Below are positions 9,509-18,169 of a stretch of 64,000 nt of DNA, one piece after another. Origin of the DNA: Pseudomonadota bacterium. Its GTDB lineage: Bacteria > Pseudomonadota > Alphaproteobacteria > Acetobacterales > Acetobacteraceae. Numbering within the stretch: position 1 is the stretch's first letter; the number at the start of each line of letters is the position of its first letter. The position numbers and the translations under genes were made by a program. A model generated the notes under the pieces. It was not told the DNA's origin. It saw only the letters and a program-made list of their open reading frames with translations, and did not search any database. The DNA lies in NCBI GenBank assembly GCA_019351895.1, contig JABBOH010000003.1, positions 1-64,000 on the forward strand. The letters run 5' to 3'.

Positions 9509-9531
9509 ACATGGTGAGGGAGGCCGGCGAC

Positions 9532-10980
9532 ATGAACGGCGAGCGCGCGCAATCCATGTTTATCGACGGCCGCTGGCTGCCGGCCGAGTTGAGCCAGGAG
9601 AGCTTCACCGTCGTCAACCCGGCGACCGAGCGACCGCTGGCCCGCGTCGCGGCGGCCGACGCCGCGGTTGTCGATCAGGCCGTGTCGGCGGCGCGGCGCG
9701 CGTTCCCCGCGTGGCGCGACCTCGGCCCCCATAAACGAGCCGCGCTGCTGGTGGCCCTTGCCCGGCAGGTGGATGAGCGGCGCGACGCCATCGCCCGGGT
9801 GTTGACGGCCGAGCAGGGCAAGCCGCTGGATGAGGCGCGGGGCGAGGTCGCGAAGGTGGCCCGCACCTTTGAATACTATGCCGGCGAAGCGGTGCGCGTT
9901 CTGGGACAGACGATCCCGAACGAGGACAAAGGCTTCCTCAGCCTCGTGGAGAAGGAGCCCATCGGCGTCGCCGCCGCCATCGCGCCCTGGAACTACCCGG
10001 TGGAGCTGATCGGCTGGAAGCTTGGCGGCGCGCTTGCCGCCGGCTGCACGATCGTCGTGAAGCCCTCGGAGTACACGCCGCTCTCGGCCATCGCGCTGAT
10101 CGGCTGCGTCGAGGCGGCCGGCTTTCCGCCCGGCGTCGTCAATCTGATCCAAGGCGCGGGCGCGGTCGGCGCGGCTCTCGTCTCCCATCCCGGGATCGAC
10201 AAGATCGCCTTCACTGGGTCGGCCAAGGTGGGCGCACGCATCTTTCAGACCATGGGCGGCATCAAGTCGGTCTCGCTCGAACTCGGCGGCAACTGCCCAT
10301 TGATCGTGGCGCCGAGCGCCGATCTCAACGCCGCCGTCACCGGCGCGCTGCGGCGTGGTTTCCGCAACATGGGCCAGATCTGCATCGCGGTGAACCGCGT
10401 CTATGTCCACGCCTCGCTGTATGAGGCTTTCACGCAGCGGTTGGCGGAGGGTGCGGCGCGTCTTGTTCAGGCCGACGGACTGCAGCACCCAAGCGCCGAC
10501 ATCGGCCCCATGACGAACGCCGACGGTGTCGCCAAGGTCGAGCGGCATGTGGCCGATGCGCGAGCGAAAGGTGCCCGGGTGCTCTGCGGCGGCGGCCGTC
10601 CGCAGGGGTTCGACGCCGGCCACTTCTACGCGCCGACCATCCTCGCCGATTGCACGCCCGAGACGCTGGTGATGAGCGAGGAGACCTTCGGCCCGGTCAT
10701 CGGCATCGCGCCCTACGAGACGCTGGGCGAGGCGATCACGCTCGCCAACGCCGGTCCCTACGGGCTGGCGGCCTATGTCTATGCCCGTGACGTGTCCGAA
10801 ATCTTCGCGCTCACCAAGGCGCTGTGCTTCGGCAGCGTGGCGGTCAACAACGTCGACGCCGGGATCATGAACGCGCCCTACGGCGGCCGGAAGAACAGCG
10901 GCATCGGCTATGAGCATGGGCGCGAGGGTATGGAGGGCTACTTTGCCCTCAAGCATATCCGTCTGCGTCACGGCGCCTGA
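9532..10980 (+). CDS. NAD(P)-dependent aldehyde dehydrogenase (succinate-semialdehyde / glycolaldehyde dehydrogenase type)
   Basis: 482 residues from ATG 9532, which has GGGAGG 7-8 bases upstream; ATG 9511 and the ORF-track start at 9241 are less likely. Classical ALDH features: APWNYPVELIGWKLGGAL (nucleotide-binding region), the general-base Glu in ELGGN, and the catalytic Cys in GQICIAVNR. The family oxidises aldehydes to acids. Next to a glycolate-oxidase-like flavoprotein and a phosphoglycolate-phosphatase-like gene, oxidation of glycolaldehyde or a semialdehyde formed during sugar breakdown is plausible but not proven. Confidence 0.92.
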   Translation: MNGERAQSMFIDGRWLPAELSQESFTVVNPATERPLARVAAADAAVVDQAVSAARRAFPAWRDLGPHKRAALLVALARQVDERRDAIARVLTAEQGKPLDEARGEVAKVARTFEYYAGEAVRVLGQTIPNEDKGFLSLVEKEPIGVAAAIAPWNYPVELIGWKLGGALAAGCTIVVKPSEYTPLSAIALIGCVEAAGFPPGVVNLIQGAGAVGAALVSHPGIDKIAFTGSAKVGARIFQTMGGIKSVSLELGGNCPLIVAPSADLNAAVTGALRRGFRNMGQICIAVNRVYVHASLYEAFTQRLAEGAARLVQADGLQHPSADIGPMTNADGVAKVERHVADARAKGARVLCGGGRPQGFDAGHFYAPTILADCTPETLVMSEETFGPVIGIAPYETLGEAITLANAGPYGLAAYVYARDVSEIFALTKALCFGSVAVNNVDAGIMNAPYGGRKNSGIGYEHGREGMEGYFALKHIRLRHGA

Positions 10981-10989
10981 GCGGTGGCC

Positions 10990-12534
10990 ATGGGCGCGCC
11001 ACTCTGCCTGATCGGGCTCGATCTCGGCACCTCGGCCTGCAAGGCACTGGCAATCGACGGCAACGGCGAGCTTGTGGCCCAGGCCTCCGCCAGCTACCCG
11101 CTCGCCACGCCGCAGCCGGGCTGGGCCGAGCAGTCGCCCGCGGATTGGCGGGACGGCGCCGACCGCGCCATGCGGGCGTTGACGGCAGCCCTGCCCACGG
11201 GCGCCGAGGTCGCGGCCATCGGCCTGTCGGGTCAAATGCATGGGCTGGTGGCACTGGATGACGCTGACACGGTGATCCGGCCCGCGATCCTCTGGTGCGA
11301 CAACCGCACGGGACCGCAGTGCGACGCGCTGACGGCACGGATGGGCGGCATGGAGGCCATGGTGGCGCTGACGCGCAACCGCATGCTGCCCGGCTTCACC
11401 GGCGGCAAGTTCCTCTGGCTGCAGGAGCATGAGCCGCGGACCCTGGAGCGGATGCGCCGCTTCCTCCTGCCTAAGGACATGCTGCGGCTCGACATGACGG
11501 GCGAGCATGCGACGGATGTATCCGACGCCTCGGGCACCGGGCTGTTCGATGTGGCCGCGCGGCGCTGGTCCCAGCCGATGGTGGAGGCTGTCGGTCTCTC
11601 GGCCGATCAACTGCCCCCGGCGCTGGAATCGCATGAGGTGACCGGCCGGCTGCGGCCAGCGCTGGCCGAGCGCTGGGGCTTGCGGCCCGGGGTGCCGGTC
11701 GTGGCGGGCGGTGGCGATTCCGTCATCCAGACCGTGTCGATGGGCGTGATGGGACCCGGCATGGTCGGCATCACCCTGGGCACGGCCGGGCTGATCGGGG
11801 CGAGCACCGCGGAATGCCCGGACAATCCGGGCGGCCTGCTGCAGGTCTCCTGCAGCAACGCGCCGAACCGCTGGCACGTCATGGGCGTCAGCCTCAACGG
11901 CGGCGGCGCCTTCCACTGGTGGCGGGACGCGATGCGCACCCTGTCCGGCGGCGGCCCCGACTTCCACACGATGGTCGCGCTCGCGGCCGAAGTTCCGCCC
12001 GGAGCGGACAATCTCCTGTTCCTGCCCATGCTGCTCGGGGAGCGCTGTCCGCATGTGGCGCCGGACGGGCGCGGCGCCTGGATCGGTCTGACGCATGCCC
12101 ACGACATCCGCCACATGACCCGCGCGGTGATGGAGGGGGTCGCGCTCAACCTGCGCTCGATCCTCGCGCTTGTCGCCGGGGCCGGTGCGGGGGCCGAAGC
12201 CAGCGCCGGGGTGGATTGCCGCAGCCTGCGCGCGTCGGGCGGCGCCACCGCCTCCCGCGCGTGGCTGCAACTTCTGGCCGATGTGACCGGTCAGCCCGTC
12301 GGCACGCCCACCGGCGCCGCCGAGGGCGGGGCCTTCGGCGCGGCCCTTCTGGCGGGCGTCGGCGCAGGGCACTGGTCGTCCCTGGAAGACGCCGTCTCCG
12401 TCATCCGGCTGCGCGAGGTCGTCACCCCCTCACCTCAGGCCATGAAAATCTACGATCGGTTGCACCCGATCCATGCCGGGCTCTATGAGGCGGTCCGGGC
12501 GAGCACCGAGCGTCTCGCAGAGCTGCCGCTATGA
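10990..12534 (+). CDS. FGGY-family carbohydrate kinase, xylulokinase-like
   Basis: 514 residues from ATG 10990 (GTG 10984 is in frame, two codons earlier). N-terminal FGGY domain with LDLGTSACKALAID (phosphate loop), AEQSPADW and GLSGQMHGL, all typical of XylB. C-terminal domain with VAGGGDS and LGTAGLIG. It would phosphorylate a ketopentose such as D-xylulose or D-ribulose in the cytoplasm. The last four bases overlap the next ATG (ATGA). With rpiA in the same cluster, the product probably enters the pentose phosphate pathway. Confidence 0.87.
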   Translation: MGAPLCLIGLDLGTSACKALAIDGNGELVAQASASYPLATPQPGWAEQSPADWRDGADRAMRALTAALPTGAEVAAIGLSGQMHGLVALDDADTVIRPAILWCDNRTGPQCDALTARMGGMEAMVALTRNRMLPGFTGGKFLWLQEHEPRTLERMRRFLLPKDMLRLDMTGEHATDVSDASGTGLFDVAARRWSQPMVEAVGLSADQLPPALESHEVTGRLRPALAERWGLRPGVPVVAGGGDSVIQTVSMGVMGPGMVGITLGTAGLIGASTAECPDNPGGLLQVSCSNAPNRWHVMGVSLNGGGAFHWWRDAMRTLSGGGPDFHTMVALAAEVPPGADNLLFLPMLLGERCPHVAPDGRGAWIGLTHAHDIRHMTRAVMEGVALNLRSILALVAGAGAGAEASAGVDCRSLRASGGATASRAWLQLLADVTGQPVGTPTGAAEGGAFGAALLAGVGAGHWSSLEDAVSVIRLREVVTPSPQAMKIYDRLHPIHAGLYEAVRASTERLAELPL

Positions 12535-13184
12535 AGGCGGTGATCTTCGACCTGGACGGCACGCTGGTGGACAGCGCGCCCGATATCGCCTGGGGCATCA
12601 ACCGCATGCTGGCGGGACACCAACTGCCGCCGCAGGACACGCGCGTCGTCGAGCAGTTCATCGGCGAAGGTGCCGCCGTCCTCGTGGCGAAGGTGTATGC
12701 GCATCTCGGCGAGCGGGTGGACGAGGATCGCGTCGAGCGTGACACCGCCGTCTACCTCGACCACTACCGCAGCCGCCCGGTGGCGGAATCGAGGCTCTAC
12801 GCCGACGGCGCGACTGCCTTGCCGGCGCTCCGCCGGTCAGGCGTGCGGCTCGGCGTCTGCACCAACAAGCTGCAATCGCTCGCCGAGGTGGTGCTCGCGC
12901 ATTTCGGTCTCAGGGACTGCATCGAGGTCGTCGTCGGCTCCGACACCACGCCTTACCGCAAGCCCCATCCCGCGCCGCTGCTGCATGCGATCGAACGCCT
13001 CGGCGTCGACGTGCCCGACGCCGTCTTCATCGGCGATACGGCCATCGACTACGAATGTGCCGTCGCGGCCGGAGTGAGCTGCCGCATCGTCGACTGGGGC
13101 CTCGGGCCCGGGCTCAATCTCCCTCAGCGCACGCGGCTGCGGCGCTTCGCCGATCTGCTCCCCACCAGCGCGCTTCCGGCCTGA
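12531..13184 (+). CDS. HAD phosphatase, phosphoglycolate phosphatase-like
   Basis: 217 residues. HAD motif I is FDLDGTLVDSAPD, motif II is CTNK, the motif III lysine is in YRKPHPAPLL, and motif IV is IGDTAIDYECA. The helical cap belongs to the Gph subgroup, which dephosphorylates 2-phosphoglycolate or other small sugar phosphates. It overlaps the kinase stop (ATGA), so the two are coupled. In this operon it may remove a dead-end phosphorylated by-product or act in the main route; the sequence does not decide. Confidence 0.85.
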   Translation: MKAVIFDLDGTLVDSAPDIAWGINRMLAGHQLPPQDTRVVEQFIGEGAAVLVAKVYAHLGERVDEDRVERDTAVYLDHYRSRPVAESRLYADGATALPALRRSGVRLGVCTNKLQSLAEVVLAHFGLRDCIEVVVGSDTTPYRKPHPAPLLHAIERLGVDVPDAVFIGDTAIDYECAVAAGVSCRIVDWGLGPGLNLPQRTRLRRFADLLPTSALPA

Positions 13185-13195
13185 ACTTGGACCAT

Positions 13196-14029
13196 ATGCT
13201 GAGTCTCGTCGCCCAGGCCCGTGGCAGCCTCAGCAAGGCGGAGCTTCGCGTGGCTGAAATCATCCTCAGCCGGCCTGAGGATGTCATCACCATGAGCATG
13301 ACGGATCTCAAGCACATCGCGGCCGTCAGCGACCCGACCATCATCCGCTTCTGCCGACGCCTCGGCTGCGCGGGTTACGGGGAGTTCAAGGTGCGGCTCG
13401 CGCAAGGCCTCGCGCCGGAGCCGCCCTTCGACTACCAGCCGATCACCGGCCGCGACACCATCGCCGAGGCGACGACGAAGCTGCTCGGCAATTCGATCAA
13501 CGCCGTGCGGCGCTTCGCCGAGGATGTCGACCCGCAGGTCATCGAACTGGCGGCGGAAAAGCTGATGGCGGCGAAAAGCATTTTCCTCCTCGCCCTCGGC
13601 CTGTCGGAGACCGTCGCCTTCGATGCCGAGCACAAGCTGTTTCGGCTTGGGCTGCATTGCCGGCTGGTGGTCGATGCGCATCGTCAGACGCTCATCATGC
13701 CGACCTTGCGGCCGGACGAGGCCGTGCTGTTCTTCTCCCATTCCGGAGCGACCCGCGTGCTCGTCAACGCCGCCGCTGTCGCCCGGAAGAACGGCGTGAC
13801 CACGATCGCGCTCACCGCTCCCGGATCGCATCTGGCGCGCGGCTGCGACATCGTGATCGGACTTCCGCGCTACGAGCACAGCGAACTGTACACGCCGCTG
13901 ACCAGCCGGTTGAACCATTTCCTGGTCGTCAACCTGCTGGTGGTCGCGATCGGGCTGAGGCAGGGACGGCCGATGCCGGACAACCTCGCCGCCCTCGAGC
14001 CGTGGCTTACCGAGAAGCTGGCCGACTAA
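13196..14029 (+). CDS. MurR/RpiR family transcriptional regulator (second copy)
   Basis: About 277 residues from ATG 13196; TTG 13187 and CTG 13181 are in frame just upstream. HTH_6 domain with LKHIAAVSDPTIIRFCRRLGC and SIS domain with FLLALGLSETVAFDAEHKL and FFSHSGATRVLVNAA. It diverges clearly from the first RpiR protein of the locus. It lies between the HAD phosphatase and rpiA. Such regulators sense phosphosugars, so its effector may be a pentose phosphate handled by RpiA (inference). The longer ORF-track start at 13055 overlaps the phosphatase and is rejected. Confidence 0.88.
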   Translation: MLSLVAQARGSLSKAELRVAEIILSRPEDVITMSMTDLKHIAAVSDPTIIRFCRRLGCAGYGEFKVRLAQGLAPEPPFDYQPITGRDTIAEATTKLLGNSINAVRRFAEDVDPQVIELAAEKLMAAKSIFLLALGLSETVAFDAEHKLFRLGLHCRLVVDAHRQTLIMPTLRPDEAVLFFSHSGATRVLVNAAAVARKNGVTTIALTAPGSHLARGCDIVIGLPRYEHSELYTPLTSRLNHFLVVNLLVVAIGLRQGRPMPDNLAALEPWLTEKLAD

Positions 14030-14049
14030 TTCCGAGAAGGAGTGACCAC

Positions 14050-14766
14050 ATGGAACCGCAGACACCGCAGGATCGGGCGAAACTGGCCGCCGGCCATAAG
14101 GCCATCGAAACCTATCTGCGCAATGGCCTGCGGATAGGGCTCGGCTCCGGCACGACCTCGCACTGGTTCGTCCGCGCGCTCGGCGAGAAGGTGAAGGAGG
14201 GGCTGGATGTGGCGGGCGTGCCGACCTCCACCGCGACGCGCGAGCTCGCGATCAAGGTCGGCGTTCCTCTGCTGGAGTTGAACGATGTCGAGGAACTCGA
14301 CCTCACGATCGACGGCGCCGATGAGATCGACCGCCACGGCCGCATGATCAAGGGCGGCGGCGCGTGCCTGTTGTGGGAGAAGATGGTCGCCCGGATCTCG
14401 CGGCGCATGGTGGCCGTCGTCGATGACGGCAAGGTGGTGGAGCACATCGGCCGCTTTCCGCTGCCGATCGAGGTCATCCCCTATGGCTGGCGCAGCACGG
14501 AGCGCGAATTGCGCAAGGTCTTCGCGCGTTTCGGCCATGAGGGGATGCCGATCCGCCTGCGCGGCGGGCTGGAGAAGCCGGTGCTCACGGATAGCGGCAA
14601 CTACATCCTCGACTGCGACCTCGGGCGCATCAACGATCCGGACCACCTCGCGCCCTGCTTCAACGAAATCCCGGGCGTGGTGGAGCACGGGCTGTTTGTC
14701 GGCATCGCGAACGAGATCGTGATCGGGCACGCCGACGGCAGCGGCGAAGTCCTGCGCCTCAGCTAA
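14050..14766 (+). CDS. rpiA: Ribose-5-phosphate isomerase A
   Basis: 238 residues, ATG with strong GAGAAGGAG upstream. Conserved RpiA motifs: GLGSGTTSHWFV (substrate phosphate loop), DGADEID (catalytic Asp region) and KGGGACLLWEKMVA. Interconverts ribose-5-phosphate and ribulose-5-phosphate in the cytoplasm. Its position at the end of a sugar import/kinase operon suggests this copy serves catabolism of a pentose or pentitol. Whether it is the only rpiA in the genome is unknown. Confidence 0.93.
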   Translation: MEPQTPQDRAKLAAGHKAIETYLRNGLRIGLGSGTTSHWFVRALGEKVKEGLDVAGVPTSTATRELAIKVGVPLLELNDVEELDLTIDGADEIDRHGRMIKGGGACLLWEKMVARISRRMVAVVDDGKVVEHIGRFPLPIEVIPYGWRSTERELRKVFARFGHEGMPIRLRGGLEKPVLTDSGNYILDCDLGRINDPDHLAPCFNEIPGVVEHGLFVGIANEIVIGHADGSGEVLRLS

Positions 14767-14837
14767 GCGCTGGATCGTTGACATCCTTAGCCAGCGCATC
14801 CCCATATCCGGCATCCTTGGCAGTAAAGGGCGCCGCA

Positions 14838-15488
14838 ATGGTCCGTCAGATGAAGATCGATTTCGTGTCGGATGTGTCCTGTCCCTGGTGCATCATAGGC
14901 CTTCGCGGGCTTGAGGATGCGCTGGCGCGGCTCGATGGCGAGGTCGAGGCCGAGATCCGCTTCCAGCCCTTCGAGCTCAATCCCGATATGGCGCCCGAGG
15001 GCCAGAACATCGGCGAGCACATCAGACAGAAATACGGCTCCACGCCCGAGCAGTCGGCGGCGAACCGCGAAAGGATCCGGGGGCGCGCGGCAGCACTTGG
15101 CTTCACCATGGCGACCTCGGAGCAGAGCCGTATCTACAACACCTTCGACGCCCACCGCCTGCTGCACTGGGCAGAGCTCGAGGGCCGGCAGATGGCGCTG
15201 AAGCATGCGCTGTTCCAGGCCTACTTCACCCGGGGCCAGAACCCCTCGGACCACGAGGTGCTGGTGGCCGCCGCCGAAGAGGCGGGGCTCGATGGCAGTA
15301 CGGCGCGCGCCGTGCTGGCGTCCGGCCGCTATGCCGAGGAGGTCCGCCATGACGAGGAAATCTGGCGGTCGCGCGGCATCGATTCGGTGCCGGCGGTCGT
15401 GATCGACGGGCGCTACCTCATCTCGGGCGGTCAGCCCCCGGAGATGTTCGAGCAGGCGCTCCGCCAGATTGCGGCCGAAGCCGCCTGA
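14838..15488 (+). CDS. DsbA family oxidoreductase, FrnE-like
   Basis: 216 residues from ATG 14838 (AAAGGG upstream; the ORF-track start at 14778 has no support). Thioredoxin-fold DsbA/FrnE protein with active site CPWC in DVSCPWCIIGLRGLE, FQPFELNPDM, and the cis-Pro segment GIDSVPAVVIDG. No signal peptide, so it is cytosolic, like the FrnE/2-hydroxychromene-isomerase-like group of disulfide oxidoreductases. It is followed seven bases later by the convergent LysR gene. A link to the sugar locus is not obvious; proximity to the quinone-detoxification set suggests thiol stress. Confidence 0.85.
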   Translation: MVRQMKIDFVSDVSCPWCIIGLRGLEDALARLDGEVEAEIRFQPFELNPDMAPEGQNIGEHIRQKYGSTPEQSAANRERIRGRAAALGFTMATSEQSRIYNTFDAHRLLHWAELEGRQMALKHALFQAYFTRGQNPSDHEVLVAAAEEAGLDGSTARAVLASGRYAEEVRHDEEIWRSRGIDSVPAVVIDGRYLISGGQPPEMFEQALRQIAAEAA

Positions 15489-15494
15489 AGGCCG

Positions 15495-16394
15495 TCAAAG
15501 CGGCCGGGTCTCCCTGACATAGACCTCGAAAAAGTCCGAGAAGGTGGCGACGCGGAGCGGTAGTTGCTCGTATGGCGGGTAGTAGAGCGTCAACCAGATA
15601 TCCGGCGCGCTCCAATCCGCAAGAACCTGCTCCAGCGCGCCGGATAGGAGCTGCTTCTCGACTATGAACCGCGGCAGGAGCGCGATGCCCTCGCCGTTCA
15701 CCGCGAGTTGCGCCAGCAGATCGCCGTTGTTGGCGCTGAACCCGCCCGCCGCTTTGTGGGTGCGATGGGTCTGCCGCCTCGATAGGTCCCACTGCTCGCC
15801 TCGCGCATCATCGCCGTAGCTGAGGCAGTCGAAACCCGCGAGATCATCGGGCGTCAGCGGCCTCCCCTTCACGCCGAGATAGGACGGTGCCGCGACCAGG
15901 ACGCGCGGGACCTTGCAGATCTTCCGCCATATCGTGGACTTGTCCGATGGCGGACCGGAGATGCGGATGGCGAGATCGTAGCTCTCCTCGATGATGTCGA
16001 TGAAGCTGTCGGAGAGCGTCAGCGCCACATGGGTGCGCGGATGGATCGCCGCGAACTGTGAGAGCACCGCTGGCAGCACCTTGAGCCCGAGCGACATCGG
16101 CGCTGAAACACGGATCAGTCCGGAGGTGAGGCCATGCAGTTCGCGCGTCTCCTCCGCCGCCGCGGTGAGCGCAACCGCGAGGGGCGCCACCCGCGCGGCG
16201 TAGACCGCCCCTGCCGAGGTGAGAGACACCTGCCGCGTCGTCCTCAGCAACAGTTGCACGCCGAGCCGCTCCTCGAGCGCCGAGATTGTGCGGGTGACGG
16301 ATGCGGGCGTCATCCCGAGCTGCCGTGCGGCAGCGGTGAAGCTGCGCTGCTCGGCGACGGCCACGAAGGTGCGGATGGATTCCAGTTCGCCCAT
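15495..16394 (-). CDS. LysR family transcriptional regulator
   Basis: 299 residues. N-terminal winged HTH (MGELESIRTFVAVAEQRSF, LGMTPASVTRTISALEERLG) and a C-terminal LysR_substrate domain. Divergent from the dioxygenase-like gene at 16528, the usual arrangement for a LysR protein controlling its neighbour. By analogy with quinone-responsive regulators next to mhqO-like genes, the inducer may be a quinone or aromatic electrophile (inference). Confidence 0.92.
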   Translation of the reverse strand: MGELESIRTFVAVAEQRSFTAAARQLGMTPASVTRTISALEERLGVQLLLRTTRQVSLTSAGAVYAARVAPLAVALTAAAEETRELHGLTSGLIRVSAPMSLGLKVLPAVLSQFAAIHPRTHVALTLSDSFIDIIEESYDLAIRISGPPSDKSTIWRKICKVPRVLVAAPSYLGVKGRPLTPDDLAGFDCLSYGDDARGEQWDLSRRQTHRTHKAAGGFSANNGDLLAQLAVNGEGIALLPRFIVEKQLLSGALEQVLADWSAPDIWLTLYYPPYEQLPLRVATFSDFFEVYVRETRPL

Positions 16395-16527
16395 CGCGAA
16401 CCATTACGCCGGACGCAACAATGTCCGCAAGATTATGCCCATTCTCTGCGGCTGGGCGGTGGAGCATCCTGCGTCTCACGGAAACAGCGCGGAGCGCCAC
16501 GCTCCGCCCCGGAAAAGGACCCGGACC
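16395..16527. promoter_or_regulatory. Divergent promoter region between LysR regulator and dioxygenase-like gene
   Basis: 133 bases between divergent start codons, containing the Shine-Dalgarno region GGAAAAGGA before the ATG at 16528. LysR proteins normally bind T-N11-A sites in such gaps; several loose matches occur here but none stands out, so no operator is assigned. Confidence 0.4.
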
Positions 16528-17460
16528 ATGCTGACCCAGATCAAAGGCCTGCACCACGTCACGTCGATGGCGGCGGATGCCCAGCAGAACAACGACTTCT
16601 TCACCAAGGCCCTCGGGCTGCGCCGCATCAAGAAGACCGTGAACTTCGACGCGCCCGACGTGTACCATCTCTATTACGGCGACGAGATCGGCACGCCCGG
16701 CTCGGTGATGACCTATTTCCCCTTCCCGAACATCGCGCGCGGGGCCCGCGGCGCGGGTGAGGTCGCCGAGACCGTCTTCTCGGTGCCCAAGGGGACGCTC
16801 CCCTATTGGACGGAGCGGCTCGGGCGGCGGGGCGTCGCCGGTCTCCAGCCGCAGGAGAGTTTCGGCGAGAAGCGGCTGCGCTTCCTCGGGCCCGACGGCG
16901 ACGGCTTCGCCTTGACCGAGGTCGAGGGCGACGCGCGGCCAGCCTTCGGCGGTGGCCCTGTGCCGGTGGATGAGGGTGTGCGCGGCTTCCACGGCGTCAC
17001 GATGCGGCTGCGTGACGGCGGCGCGACCGGCGAGTTGCTGCAGTACATGGGCTTCGCGCCCGTCGACCGCCAGGGAGACCTGACCCGCTACGCGGTGAAG
17101 GGCGGCAACGGCGCGGATACCGTCGATATCGAGGTGCTGCCGAGTGCCAGCGCCGCCCGCCCGGGCGCCGGTTCGGTGCATCATGTCGCCTTCGCCGTGG
17201 AAAACCGCGCAGCCCAGCTCGAGGTTCGCAAGGCGCTTCTGGATACGGGCTACCACGTCACGCCGGTGATCGACCGCGACTACTTCTGGGCGATCTACTT
17301 TCGAACCCCCGGCGGCGTGCTGTTCGAGGTGGCAACGAACGAGCCGGGCTTCAACCGTGACGAGGATACCGCTCATCTGGGCGAGGCGCTGAAGCTCCCT
17401 CGGCAGCACGCGCATCTGCGCGCTCAGCTCGAGCAGCTGCTACCGCCCATCACCGATTGA
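16528..17460 (+). CDS. Ring-cleaving dioxygenase / VOC-family protein, MhqO-like
   Basis: 310 residues from ATG 16528; the longer ORF-track start at 16219 runs into the LysR gene. Two glyoxalase/VOC modules: the first begins GLHHVTSMAADAQQNNDFF, the second contains VHHVAFAV and ends GGVLFEVATNEPG. The His/His/Glu metal ligands are thus present. The family includes hydroquinone-specific dioxygenases (MhqO, LinE-like), which open (hydro)quinone rings with Fe(II). It is divergent from a LysR regulator and 64 bases upstream of an esterase related to MhqD, a combination known from quinone resistance in Firmicutes and many Proteobacteria. Confidence 0.87.
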   Translation: MLTQIKGLHHVTSMAADAQQNNDFFTKALGLRRIKKTVNFDAPDVYHLYYGDEIGTPGSVMTYFPFPNIARGARGAGEVAETVFSVPKGTLPYWTERLGRRGVAGLQPQESFGEKRLRFLGPDGDGFALTEVEGDARPAFGGGPVPVDEGVRGFHGVTMRLRDGGATGELLQYMGFAPVDRQGDLTRYAVKGGNGADTVDIEVLPSASAARPGAGSVHHVAFAVENRAAQLEVRKALLDTGYHVTPVIDRDYFWAIYFRTPGGVLFEVATNEPGFNRDEDTAHLGEALKLPRQHAHLRAQLEQLLPPITD

Positions 17461-17524
17461 TTGTCGAGGCAGTTTCCCGGGCCGCTGCGCGGATCGGCGG
17501 CCCGGACATGGAGAGGACACAGCG

Positions 17525-18169
17525 ATGTCGCGGGCAAGCTACCACCACCTTCTCAAGGCACCGGCAGAGGGCGCGCCGCTCGTCTTTGCATTCCACGGCA
17601 CGGGCGGCGACGAGCACCAGTTCGCCGGACTGATCGGCCGAAGTCTTCCCGAAGCGGGCATCGTCGCGCCGCGCGGCGATGTCTCCGAACGCGGCGCCAA
17701 CAGGTTCTTCCGTCGCACGGCCGAGGGCGTCTATGACATGGCGGATTTGGAGCGCCGCACCGTGGCGATGGCCGCCTTCATCCGCGCGCACAAGGATGAA
17801 AACCCCGGCGTGCCCATCTTTGGGCTCGGCTATTCCAACGGCGCGAACATCCTGGCGTCCGTGCTGTTCAGCACGGCCGACCTGTTCGACAGGGTGGTGC
17901 TGATGCACCCGCTGATCCCGTTCAAGCCGAAGCCGAATGCCGCGCTTCAGGGTCTCGATCTGCTGATTACCGCAGGGCGGCGCGATCCGATCTGCCCGCT
18001 GCCGCTCACCCAGTCGCTCGACGAGTATTTCCGGGCGCAGGAGGCCTCGGTCGAACTCATGCTGCACGACGGAGGGCATGAGATCGCGCCACCTGAGGTG
18101 AGCAGGACCCAGTCTTTTCTGGCGAAGGCGGCCTCCGGCGACGTTACGCGCGGCGGCGTTTCTGGTTGA
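17525..18169 (+). CDS. Alpha/beta hydrolase, phospholipase/carboxylesterase family (MhqD-like)
   Basis: 214 residues, ATG with GGAGAGGAC upstream. Alpha/beta-hydrolase with oxyanion region FHGTGGDEHQF, nucleophile in GLGYSNGAN (GxSxG), Asp in AGRRDPICP and His in HDGGHEI. The family hydrolyses short carboxyl esters; relatives act with MhqO-type enzymes in quinone detoxification. The 3' end overlaps the convergent rbsC-like gene by 26 bases. Confidence 0.87.
   Translation: MSRASYHHLLKAPAEGAPLVFAFHGTGGDEHQFAGLIGRSLPEAGIVAPRGDVSERGANRFFRRTAEGVYDMADLERRTVAMAAFIRAHKDENPGVPIFGLGYSNGANILASVLFSTADLFDRVVLMHPLIPFKPKPNAALQGLDLLITAGRRDPICPLPLTQSLDEYFRAQEASVELMLHDGGHEIAPPEVSRTQSFLAKAASGDVTRGGVSG

Noticed and set aside
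9421-12372. 983-aa minus-strand ORF
   Set aside because: It is antisense to the well-supported aldehyde dehydrogenase and xylulokinase-like genes, has a random His/Arg/Gly/Ala-rich composition and no domain; a high-GC shadow frame.
15844-17415. 523-aa minus-strand ORF
   Set aside because: Covers the dioxygenase-like gene in antisense and the LysR gene in a wrong frame; no domain.
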